DNA from: Amphiura filiformis
Lineage: Eukaryota; Echinodermata; Ophiuroidea; Amphilepidida; Amphiuridae
Assembly (NCBI RefSeq): GCF_039555335.1
Contig: NC_092635.1
Location: 47,822,052 to 47,886,051 of the forward strand
Length of the DNA stretch: 64,000 nt
Direction of reading: 5' to 3'
Shown: positions 9,019-20,700 of the stretch, one piece after another
Position numbering within the stretch: the stretch's first letter is position 1
Layout: each line of letters starts with the position of its first letter
Made by a program: the position numbers and the translations under genes
Notes under the pieces: model-generated
Databases searched by the model: none
The model's input: the letters and a program-made list of their open reading frames with translations, nothing else
Told to the model about the DNA's origin: nothing

Positions 9019-9679
9019 GTTAATATAGTACTTTGTAAATAAAAAAAGTCCAAAAATATTTTATGAAATGTAAAAATGTAAAAAGGTACATTTGTATGTA
9101 TAGCACATCATTGCATTCAGTCCCGACTATGGATAATTATGTAAGAAAAGAGGCCGTATTAAAAGTTGCACCTGAGTCCATAGCAGTCAGGTTTTCTTTA
9201 ACAAACATATGAATAGACCCCAGGCCGACTGTATTGTTTGAGAGTCGACTCCTATGGACTCAGATGTAACTTTTAACACTGTTTAAAATGGTCTCTTTTT
9301 TTTACTTAATGAACCATTGTGACTGAACGCAATGACGTGTGACGCTATAATTTGGTTCATATGTGTACAACAAATAAGGCTACCCATATATTTTTAAATG
9401 TTTGCATTTCACCAAATGTTTGCATTTCACCAAATATTTTTCGATTTACATTAAAAAGTATTTAGGGGGGAAGTTGTGGACCCTATATTGAGAGAAAAAA
9501 AGTCTTACAAACAAGATCAAGGTTAAATATTGTTTATTATTATAAAAAAATGTAATAATGAAGATATAAATATACATTTTCAAAAAGGAAATGATGAAAG
9601 TAATCAACTAGCATAACAGATTCATGTAAAGATAAGCAGTTTTTGAGAAAATCACAAAATTTGATTTCAATTTACTGCC
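9019..9679. other. Inverted-repeat-containing non-coding stretch
   Basis: An imperfect inverted repeat pairs GTTGCACCTGAGTCCATAG (about 9166) with CTATGGACTCAGATGTAACTT (about 9250). Flanks also pair: GCATTCAGTCCCGACTATGG near 9112 with GACTGAACGCAATGACG near 9320. This suggests a decayed MITE at about 9100-9350. The rest is AT-rich without recognisable content. Confidence 0.4.
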
Positions 9680-10051
9680 TTAAAGCCATAATGTACGATC
9701 TTATAATATGAAATTGGTTAATTTTTTCAAACCTGATTTTTTTGCATATTTGTAATGTTTACACATGTCCCAACTTGCACCTAAATGGAATCGGCCAAAT
9801 TTGTTGTCCTTGTAGGTCAACAGAGTAAAGTTCGACATATTATTATAATTTAAAAATTATGATATGTCCTCCCATAGAACTGCATGTTAAATGGCCAAAA
9901 TAACCAATGGGGTTTCTTTCACTGTACCATGTTATTTCAACTTAAAATGGACAGCAACCCTTCCCAGTAATTATTACTAATATTATTTCAACATTTTGAA
10001 TAAAGAATAACAAAATAAAAATTTGACGGAAATCGTACATTAAGGCTTTAA
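9680..10051 (+). mobile_element. TTAA MITE family 1, copy B
   Basis: Ends TTAAAGCCATAATGTACGAT and ATCGTACATTAAGGCTTTAA. It matches 2140-2517 in reverse orientation along its full length, including GCACCTAAATGGAATCGGCC and a degraded central palindrome. Length 372 bp. Confidence 0.85.
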
Positions 10052-10310
10052 GGAAGGCATACAGACTATATAATTTGGTTCACCTCAAGTTCAGTAGTGA
10101 GTGACGTACATTAATTTTTTTTTAAGTCGAGAATATCTAGGCATTAACAGCTGAAATGTAGGAGATAACGCTGACAAAACTTCAGCCAGGCACAAGTGTC
10201 CTGGTGAACGAAGGGGGTCGCCATAGATAGCTGGTCGGGGCAAGTTTTACAGGACAGTCAAGTGTAGCCAACAATCAGGCTTATTACCCTAATCGGAACC
10301 GACTAATGAG
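10052..10310. other. Non-coding stretch
   Basis: No gene or clear repeat. ATAATTTGGTTCACCTCAAG here and GAGGTGAACCAAATTATAG at about 10579 are inverted, so 10070-10598 may be one larger inverted-repeat element containing the SINE-like unit. Confidence 0.35.
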
Positions 10311-10598
10311 GTCTTTTATCATGGGTCATCTACCCCGCCTTTACCAGATGAGCCACGGGAGAGCGGATAAGATTTTTTTGGTCCTGCGGGGAATTGAACC
10401 TGGGACCTCTAGCACCAAAGGCAAAGACCTTAACCAGTGTGTCACACTACTCCCTTTCACTCGCCGCAGTATCAAATCACACTTGTTAAACATGAGTATA
10501 CACACACGCGTACGGGGGCGGTTTGTTAGCACGCTTGCAGTGCAACCGCGAAAAAAGCATTGACGTCACTACCGACATTGAGGTGAACCAAATTATAG
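10071..10598. mobile_element. Inverted-repeat element enclosing a tRNA-like unit
   Basis: Left end TATAATTTGGTTCACCTCAA (about 10069) and right end TTGAGGTGAACCAAATTATA (about 10577-10596) are perfect inverted repeats over 20 bp, about 500 bp apart. Between them is a tRNA-derived segment. This again pairs a tRNA-like promoter with inverted ends, as in the 8726-9018 unit. Confidence 0.6.
10320..10470 (-). repeat. tRNA-derived SINE-like segment
   Basis: Minus strand: CACACTGGTTAAGGTCTTTG, a CTTTGGTGCTAGAGGTCCC arm and a B box GGTTCAATTCC (10390-10400), followed by an A-rich tract. The second piece (GTGGCTCATCTGGTAAAGGC, about 10330-10355) looks like another tRNA 5' half. It could be a dimeric tRNA head. 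Not a functional tRNA: no acceptor stem is evident. Confidence 0.55.
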
Positions 10599-10599
10599 T

Positions 10600-11260
10600 A
10601 ACTTGTGAGGGTACTATATACTTGGTCTTAATCTGATCATACATGAAAGCATGCAACTCCATGGATCATCAATGGCTGCATTGCATTTATGACAGTTGTT
10701 GACCATATCATATTAACCATAACAGCATAGACCCTACCTCCATGATCAGTAATTCTGTAGCATATTTGAGTTTGATCGGTTGCAGCTAAGGTGACTGGGA
10801 AAAAAAACACCAACAGGTTTTACGGGTGGATGGACTTTTCAAGCACAATCGGTCTGTCTTTTTTTCTGGAAGCTATAATGACCCTAAAATATCACGGAAT
10901 GACTGGAAGCTTGAAAAATCTGACAATATTTTGAAAATGTGAATTTTTTTTCCAGAAATTTTCAGTCAAAATCATTAAATTTCAGCCCCCAAAATAGCTG
11001 ATTTTACTTGATTTTTGTCACCTAGAAAAGTGGTGCTATAGGTACAATATGGGATCCATTATAGACTAGCCATTTATACACAGTGAAAAACATCCAAGAT
11101 GCCATAAATTGTAAGCACATAATGTAATTTGACCATTGAATAATGAGAGGCTGTGAGACATAAGCAATGGTAAGCTATCTATATATATGCCTATATCATG
11201 TGGTTAATTTATAGAAGTAGTAGAGTCTTTTCTGTTTTAAAATGACTTAACAAAAATATA
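10600..11260. other. Non-coding stretch downstream of NAF1
   Basis: AT-rich, without supported ORFs or recognisable repeats except short homopolymers. It would lie beyond the NAF1 3' end unless its 3' UTR is long. I see no clear AATAAA on the minus strand near the stop codon. Confidence 0.3.
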
Positions 11261-11261
11261 A

Positions 11262-11574
11262 GGCCATCTTAATTTAATAGTTTGTCTCAAAGCCCCCGTG
11301 CGCATTAGTAAAATCGTCCGCATTTTGCGTGTTGTTCCTATTGGATTTTCCCAAAATTCACCATACAAAAATCTTCAGACGTAAAAAATAGCGTATAGTC
11401 GTAAATCTCAGTGAAATTCTTCATCTTGAACACAGTGAATCTATATGCATATTCTCGACATATTCCTGTCAAAAAGTTTGTCAAAGTTTGATAAAACAAT
11501 TAAAGTACAAAAAACCCCTTCGATTTTCAACTTCCGAAGAGCTTTGAGACAAACTATTGAATAAAGATGGCCTA
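11262..11574. mobile_element. MITE with GGCCATCTT ends, just downstream of NAF1 stop
   Basis: Left end AGGCCATCTTAATTTAATAG then TTTGTCTCAAAGC, right end GCTTTGAGACAAACTATTG then AATAAAGATGGCCT. The ends are inverted over about 33 bp with few mismatches. Length about 313 bp. It lies about 140 bp past the NAF1 stop and may be in its 3' UTR. Confidence 0.75.
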
Positions 11575-11711
11575 CGTTGAAACAGAAAAAAATAAAACTT
11601 TTCTGTGACTTTAGCCCTCAACCTTGCACCAAGGCCAGGCGAAATTATGCAGCAGTAAGTACCTTAATTTGTTGTCATTATTGTGACAGTTCAGTCATGG
11701 TGGCTCTGATT

Positions 11712-14700
11712 TTACCAACCAAATGGTGGCTTCACATCCCCCTCAGATGGAGGTGGAGGCGGTGGTGGAAAGGGAGGAAACCCTGGTGGTGGTCCTCTCA
11801 TGTGGGGAGGCATATTCTGACCTGGAGGTCCTTGTGGCACTGGGGGTCCAAAGTTCATATTTGGTGGTGGGGGTGGTGGAGGAGGTGGTGGTCGAAACAT
11901 GCCACCGCAGTTTCCAAACATACCACCTGATGAGTCTTGCATCGGATTCATTGGTCTTGGACCGAAATCCCCATTTGAAAATGGTGGACCTTGTGGGTGT
12001 GGAGGTGGTCCAAATGCTGGTTCCTGCTTGAAGTGGCCTGGTGAACCAAAAGGTGGTTCCTCCTTCCATTGTGCCGGTCCATGGTTGCCACTCGCTGGTG
12101 GAGGGCCTTGGTTTCCAAATCCTAAATTAGGAAAGGGTCTTAATGGTGGGCCGTCTCCCATATATCCAGGTGGTCTGGGTGGAAATATATGTCCTTGGGG
12201 TGGTGGAGGGGGTGGGTGAGGAGGGGGAGGAGGATGTTGGTGTCCTGGTGGTGGCGTTCTTGGTGGGAATTGATAGCCCATTTGACCAAATGGTGGCAGC
12301 GGCATAGGTTGATGTCCTTGGTTGTTGTGAAATGCATTGTCACCAAATTGTCCATTGTTACCATCAAATGGTGGTCTTCCTTGACTTTGAATGTCATTGT
12401 GTGGTGGGCCATTCCTGGACCATTGGCGTCGATGACCTACAGACAAAAAAATCAAGTATTTATTACCATATTTATTATCTTTTTATTCATTGTAACTTTG
12501 AATTATAGCAAATAACATGTTTCTATAATAGCTCTTCACTGGCCAATATATTGTGATATAAATGAAGCAGAACATGAAGCAAAAACTTTCCATCTATGGT
12601 AGACAGCATGAATGCCTTCAACTGATGCTATCTGCAGTAGACAGCATACATGCCTTAATCCAATGCTATCTAAGGTAGATAGCATGCATCTTAACCCAAT
12701 AATCTTATCACAATCGACAGCATTATTTGAGGCCATCATCTGATTCTATCTACAGTATAGGTAACACCAATCTATTCACCTGGGCCTGGCCTGGTAAAAT
12801 TACGACAGTCGTATGTCATACATGAATAGAGTATTAATCTCATTTTAATCACATGATACGTAAATGCATATGACATATGACCGTCGTACGAGTCACACAA
12901 ACCAGGCCCCGATGTTTTCTACAGTAGCATCATCTGATGCTATCTACACTCCCACACCAGAGTTCAGAGGAGATATCTTACACTTCCCACAATGCATTTC
13001 TTCCATTTCATTTTTCAGCACTGATTTGCTACCTAGTGCAATATGGGTCGATAGTGTCATAAAGTACATCAATGAACAGACCACATCCAGATCTTGCAAA
13101 ATACCGGTAGATTTATTTCTTGACTATTGAGCCATGTTCAGCCAATCTAATCTCAACATGAAAACAAACGGAACATGTGCAAAGTAATTCGCCAGCGAAG
13201 TGTTATGTGTAATCCGATTATCACCATGTCAACTGGATCACGCTTTTGAGTTCTGCACCACGATCAAAATGTTCGCAACACAAAGTCTATGGCATGTACT
13301 CCCAATTCCAAAAGGTGCGTGATCCAGTTACTAGGGAGTTATGTAACCACTTCGCTGGCGAATAGGAGTGTCATTTGATCTAATGAGGTGATGCATCATG
13401 TTGCAAAGAATTCTGGGAAGGGCAAGGTATATTCTCTGACCAAAGTTATCCCTAGAATACTTACCTCTTTGTTGATGATGGCCCCTATCACTTTCGCTTT
13501 CACCTCTGGATTCTTGATTGCCTCTGTCATTTAAAAGCAAAGAATAAATACATTTATTAATCCCAGGAAAAAATAAAGACAGCGACATAAACTTTCTACA
13601 GAATAATCAAGAGAGCAAAAATGTGTCCACCATGCTGGAATCAAGAACAGGCTGCTTTGAAAAGTGATTTATAACTATGGATAACAGAATTATGTGATCT
13701 GCGTTGATTGTTCAAAGTTTTAAAATTTGGACATCAGGAAAGTACTGAATAAGGTGGACCAAAAGATACTATTTTTGTTAAATATTGAATTTTTTTAAAA
13801 AGATAATAAATCCTTTTTTCTTTAATGGATTTCTCTGAACTAATATCAATTGTAGGACTCGTGATTTAATAATGTGCCAGTTATATTGGCATGCTAGGTT
13901 AACATACAAGTCAAAATCTGTCAACTGCTGTGCAAGCAACCAACATGTCCCAAACCATGCAAATAATATAATTTCATATTGTTCAGTTTCATTTAATTAC
14001 CGGAGAGCCATATTATTAACAAGCTTAAGTTTTAATCAGCACTGGCAATTTTGTCTGGCAACTGGTTTTGTTATTAACTTGATCACAAAAAAACTAAATG
14101 AAACACTTGCACCAGCCCATTGCATCAAGGATTCTCGAGTACTAATATACTATAGGATAAGCCACTCGTTTGCGCAAATGAAGTCAGTCATTCAGCCTAT
14201 GCGCGATAATGCATGTGATGGCATAGTACCCCTGTATGTGTATGAGTGTATAACCTGTGGAAGAGATGATGCAATGTTTACGTCATCGTTTCCAAAAAAA
14301 TTAAATGGCGAAAAACGGCGAACATTTGGTCGAATCTTTCTATTACTATCATATCGTGAAAAACCAAATAGCTGAGGAGTTAGCTCAATATGCTAGGAAA
14401 ATATTCTGTTCAAGGACCCTATGACGAGACTGGCTAAATAAGCTGTATTTTTGCTGGAAGGGGTCCGAAAAATTGGCAGTCGATGGGCGCCATCTTGGAC
14501 AAATTTAGGGTACCAAACTACCCAAAACTGTCAATCAACATTCCGATGGTACCAAACTCCCTAGCAACCGTCAATCAAACTGCCAAGTGACTTCAATTTT
14601 TGTACAGGGATTGAATACGAGTGTCACGGCCCTGATTGCATCCTGTTCTTCTTGGCTTTTGAAAACATTGACAAAATTATCATGCTACTTGTGGCAATAA

Positions 14701-17700
14701 CTGTAGAACATTCAATTATTTCCATGATGGCTTACCGTCTTTGTGGTTTCTTCCGTCTCCGTCCCTCCTTACCCTCCTGTTTCTTATGTTTAGCTTCTTT
14801 TTCTTGCTCATCATCGCTGTATTCTAGACATTCTGGTGGCGGTTCTTCATCATTTTTCCACGATGCATCGGAACCTCTTTCACTGATACATAAAGACAAG
14901 AAAGACACAAGCAATGATGTTAGGACATTGAACTTCTTAAAAAGAAATATGTGACATGATAATCAAGGGCAATGAGTCGGATGTCACTAATATTGTTTTT
15001 GAGATATTAGCAAAAACAGTGTTTAAATTCTTTTGTTTCATATTGTTTTCAGAAATTGATAAATTGCTCATAACTCGGTAACCAGATGTCCAACTTTGAT
15101 GGGGTTTGCATCAAAATGTAGCATTCGTAAACTGCCAGAAAATGATGTAAAAAACTTCTGATTGACAATTGCTAACATGCGACTCAATATTCATTCCCCT
15201 TGATCATGTCACATATGAGCATTTTGAAATGAGTGACCTAGTTGTCTCAAAAGTGATGTTTGGTATACATGGGGAGTGAATCGGTAAGCTTAAAATGGTT
15301 ACACGATCCCCCACTTCGGCAGCAAATCTTGTCATACAAAGATCCTTTTATGATCGATTCAGACAAACAAAATGGATGTACAGTTTATCAACAGTAATAA
15401 GTTTTACATTTCTCCCAAAAACTTTTATTTTGTTTTGTTAAACCAACATTAAATGCAGATTCCATTACAATAATCAGAATTATCACATTTGTTTTTCAAA
15501 GTCACTCCATTCTCTGAACTCCCTCTTTTTATCATAATTTATGCACTGGCGCAAATGTGGTAATTTAGCAGTCACATAGAGAATGTAATATACACTGAAT
15601 TGAGTATCTTTTTAGTGCAACTTTTGACTCTGCATCTTTTTTCATTCAAGGAGTCAGCTACATATTTTAAGGGGTACTACACCTCGATAAATTTGTGTCT
15701 ATTTTTGCATTTTTCTCAAAAACTAATAACACACTGGTAACAAAAGTTATGTGTATTATAGGGGCAAGGAATCCAATTACTACACTGGAGTAGTGTAGTA
15801 ATTGGATTCCTTGCCCCAATAATATACATAACTTTTGTTACCAGTGTGTTATTATTTTTGAGAAAAATGCAAAAATAGTCACAAATTTACCACAGGTGTA
15901 GTACCCCTTAAGCTATCTAGAAAAATGAGGTCAACATTTGCAGAAATAAAATGGGTTTTTTTTTTGCTATTTCAGTTTTGAACTTGAATGCATAGATTTT
16001 GAGTTTTTGTCTCATAATGAAGGGGGATAATTACTTTTTTTGATGTGTTTAGTATGTGATATTGATGTGATATAGATGTTCACCCCACCAATGGCAGGAA
16101 AGTACCAATTACAGGAATTGTCTATAGAAGTAGTAGTAACATTCAGGAATGGGTAGACGTTCCCATTTGTTGAGTTTAAACAAACAAGATATTCTGCACA
16201 CACAGATATCAAACTTACTGCCTAAGTTTTTCTGTGAATACGTAAGCTGTGATGTCCTTGATGTTTGGGGCAAAGAATACTGGCATCTTGAGGGTAATGT
16301 TTTGTGTTGTGATGTCTGCAGCACTGTTGAAGACAACGGAATACAGAGGCGACACCACAGGACCAAACACATCGTACACCTATGAGAGAAGATGAGCAAG
16401 TTACAAGAATGTTAATACTCTACATGCTAGCCATAGGCGTCAACATAAAGTTTTGAAATATTTTCTCAAAATATCAAGAGCTAACTTAAGAACCACTGAA
16501 CCAATACTAGGCTTGTTTGTACTCATTTTTATGGATGTTTCATCCTGATTCCAAATATGGTCATGAAAATTTACAATTCTGAAATTTTTGAATTTTTTTA
16601 AAACTTGCCGTCTGCAGTCGACACACGCAAGGATTAGAGAGATTTAAGAAATGTCAAAAACAATATGAATGTGCGTATGGTGTGTGCGTCGGTAAAAATT
16701 ATGGATGCTTCATTAATGTTTCCTAGTATGTGCAAAAAACATTCATAAAAATTCTTTGAATCATGTGTACAATCAGCTACTGCAAACATCTGCACACACT
16801 GGGGATGAGAGTAGGAGGACTAGAGGTGGTGGATGCAGAGGCTGGATTACTGATGAAATCTTCTGAACAGAAGATGAAACGTCTAAAACATGAGCAAATC
16901 TGAACTTGTGCAACGTAATCTGATATTTAATATATACATGTATGTGAGAGCGAGTCTCATATTTTGATGTTTTATAATCATGGTAGGTAACTTAATTGGC
17001 ACTATTTGGGGGGGGGGGTCTTCTGGTCATTCAAAAGCGTCTCCTGGTTCAGCAGCAAATTAAGGGACCAGACGACATTTAAAATAATTTAAGTCTCCTG
17101 GTCCACAATCCACATGCTGTTATTTCAAGACCTGGATACCAGGCACTTTTTACGAACTATTTTGCTTTTTTTCAATTTGCAATTTTGAGATTTTGTACAT
17201 ACATGTAGACCTATCCATAAAATAAACATATTCGCACGTTTTTATTTTCATGATAGCTGTGTTGAGCGCGAAAAGCACAAAAATTACAGCTCCACAAAAA
17301 TTTCCACCTTCACAGCAGTCTATGTCAGGTTTGCAATACTTACCGCTCCTATGGCTTCTCTATTTCCTTTGAAAAGAACACTGTCCATGTTCAGAGCTGG
17401 TATCTTTTGATGTGACTGAATCACAACTGTTCACAAAAATATAAACACATAAAATAACGTAATGTAATGTTATGACGACCTCATGAAACCTTCAGCCTGC
17501 GCACCATACAACATGAATAATAACCAATGGCGTAGTCTCCCCCCCCCCCCCAATCGATCTGAAATTTTAGAAAATCCCATAGGAAAATTGCCGAAAAACG
17601 GCTTGTGCCCCCACCCACAATCAGACCCGGTGCCCCCAATCATGGTTGGTTGCTGCCACCCCCCCAATATGATGACCGAAGCTATGCCACTGATAATAAC

Positions 17701-20700
17701 CACCAGGGCTGTGTTGACCCATAATGAGCCTGGGGAACACCATGGGATAACTACATTTAATCAGTCAAAGTAGCATAACACACACAGGATGTAGGATAAT
17801 CAATCCTTTGCTTTTTATATCTGCATTTGGAACTTGTCCAGTTGCAAAGTGTACAGTTTTCCTATATTGTACAATTTTTGTGATTAAGGCTTAGAACCAG
17901 GTGAAAACATGGTGCAAACTATTCTTTATTTGAATTGGTATCAAAAATTGGACAATTGGAGATAATGTTTATGAAAATCACAAGTGTTCTTTTGGTTTTT
18001 ACCCCTGTAGAGGCCACAATGTGACCGCTGACCTTTTTGCTCACAACTCGAGAACCATACATGTACATCTCATCTCAGGTAAGTCAAACCATTCTTTTTC
18101 TGAATCGTTATGAGGCCTAACAAAAATAATGTTTTGTTTTCTGTAACATGCTGGGAAAAAAAGAGTCAGTAGGTAGAAAAAAAAATATATTTGTGGAAAA
18201 TTCTTTTCCGTTCTAAAACAAAATATTGTATTTGAGGTTCTTGACATCATTCTTCATATGATTATTATATTTTTAAACCAATGACACTTACCAAGTTGTC
18301 CAATGATGCTGTTGACGTAACCCAATTCAGTCAGTACGACATCTTCAGGGAGAATCAGCTCACGATACACTACAGTAGGCAGCTGGAAATAGTCAATAGT
18401 AGGCCAGACATTATCAATAATTAGATATTGTGAACCAACAATCATGACCATGTTAATGTTTTGTGAACCAAAATACATTTCTATTTAAGCACATCATCTT
18501 AATTTGTGGGGAATAACTCTAACTGAACACAAGGTTTTTTCTATTGGAAGCGAAAGAAGAAACGAAAAAGGAGAGAAGATGAAGAAAGAAGTCAGTTGGT
18601 ACCCCGGGGATTCGAACCATGGATCCCTCGCATGCCACGCAGAAGATCACCGACCTGTAGCCACGGAGGTTATGCTGCCCCAGGCAGCGATTCCCTGGGT
18701 ATTTATGACTTAGGCTGATTGCATCATCAAGTCACGTGGGATGCATGCACGAGCAGTGGTTTTAATAGTGAGATTTAGTGAGACCTGGTTCAGTTAGGGT
18801 TAAGTGGTCAAGGACACACCTTCCCCTGGTGGGGTCCAGGGGTAGCATCAGTGGGGGGTCCAGAGGGAGTTCTCTTTTCATGAACTTTCTCCAAAGAGTG
18901 ACAAAAGCAAGTGAATTAATCAAATTATGTAGATCTTTCTTTCCAATTAGCCATACGGACTGCCCATCACTTCCTCTTCCGGAGTCTAATATGGACATGC
19001 GGATACCCAATTTAGAAACTACTATATGTTCATATCCCATTTGAAGCCTGAAAGCACCAGTATCTTTCAATTTGCCCAGGCTGGTTCCAAACAGAACTCA
19101 CTCTCTTACTGGTTGGGCTGTGCCTAATACATTTCAACCTACATTGTAGATGTATTTGAATAAATTTTTTTGAGAAGCAGAAAATCTTTTTGATATCATG
19201 ACAGTATCTGCAGCTGGAAAGGGAGGGTTCACCACTGCCTGTCCCAAGTCGGGGAAGTTGCCGTATAGGGCGATTGCACAAAAGGTCATTAGTTCAAATC
19301 GTCCTCCAAAAGATATGCAAATGCATGGAGTACAGAAGAATCAATACCACCTTTCACAGGTGATTGGTATTGTACTCCATGGATTTGCATGTCTTCTGGT
19401 AGCCCGAGGTACTCACACCTCCGTCGCTATGAATTCCACTGGCCTTCTCCATGTCGCCTTACTGTGATGAAGGAACAACGTAGGGCCATGATGTGTCGGG
19501 CTAGTCTTCTGGAGGATGATTTGAACTAATGAAATTCTGTGCAACTGCCCTAGTAGACTGAGCGAACTGACAACTTTCTGTTTTTAAACACATAAAACTA
19601 TTAACAGCCCAACATAATGTCCACCATACTTGCAAAATATGAAGTTGAAGCGAATGTAGCGAATCAGGTGCGATCCATTTATTTTAAGATACAAAATCCA
19701 AAATTATTTGTAAAATTCCTTTGACCCTACCTGCTCTGGCATAGCTGTAGCCTCTTTTCTGTCCTTCTGTGGCCCTTTCTTCCCATCTGATTTGCCCCTG
19801 TAAGAAATGAAATTCAAACATTGTATCATATCAAATATGTATTTTTTTTTCCACTAATGTACCACAAATACATGTTGTATACACTGTAGTTGGTGAATTC
19901 CAGCCTCACAGGACCATCATTCACCATTGACAATATAATTTGTGATTGAGTACAGTGATATATTTATCTTTCATTTGGCCTTTTTTTAAGCCACAATCAT
20001 TATTTTGGCTCATTACAGCATTAAAATTTAACCATTTTCGCTCGCATATGTCGGGTTAAGTCATTTTGGTAGTGCGTCAGCTGGAACGTTTTGCAACTTT
20101 GTATGGTACACCGCTTATAACTACCTATACGGTACATGTAAAAGACACTAAAACAGTGCCCAAGCACCAGTACATCAATGTTCACTAAAAGTTAGACATA
20201 AAATATATGGACACTTGGACAGATTACTTTCCTGCAGGACAGGTTACTTTTAGGAGCAGCTTGTCCGATGGACTAGATGCTTTTTTTGGCCGATTTTTAC
20301 ACACCGTGGAGTATGCACAGATTGTAAAATGGGCAAGAGGACTACAGAGCAGTCTCATACATGTATATGTACCGACTGTTGTCAAGCTTTGTCAGGGTTC
20401 ACTGAATTGCATAAAATGGCTGAAAACTAATAAAATGTAAATTTTGATAAATTACATGTTTAATTTTTATTATTTTCTTTAAATTTTACCTTTGCTGAGT
20501 TTGCTCTTCAGCTTCAGACTCCTCTCCACTTGATGAAGACAAACTTGAACTGTCACTCGATGAGCTCTCCGAGTCTGAGGAATCGCTGCTGGAGTCGGAC
20601 GTTTCACTAGTGCTCTTCACGTCTATAACTTGGGATGCCTCTTTCTTCACTTCTTTTATGAACTCCACATCCTTTTTCTTTTCAGTTTTCGAGTCAGTGT

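Noticed and set aside
11577-12515. Several plus-strand frames rich in Trp/Gly/Val
   Set aside because: Antisense shadows of the proline/glycine-rich last exon of NAF1.
13872-14375. 167-codon plus-strand frame
   Set aside because: Lies antisense in a NAF1 intron, has no recognisable domain, and is AT-biased like the surrounding intron.
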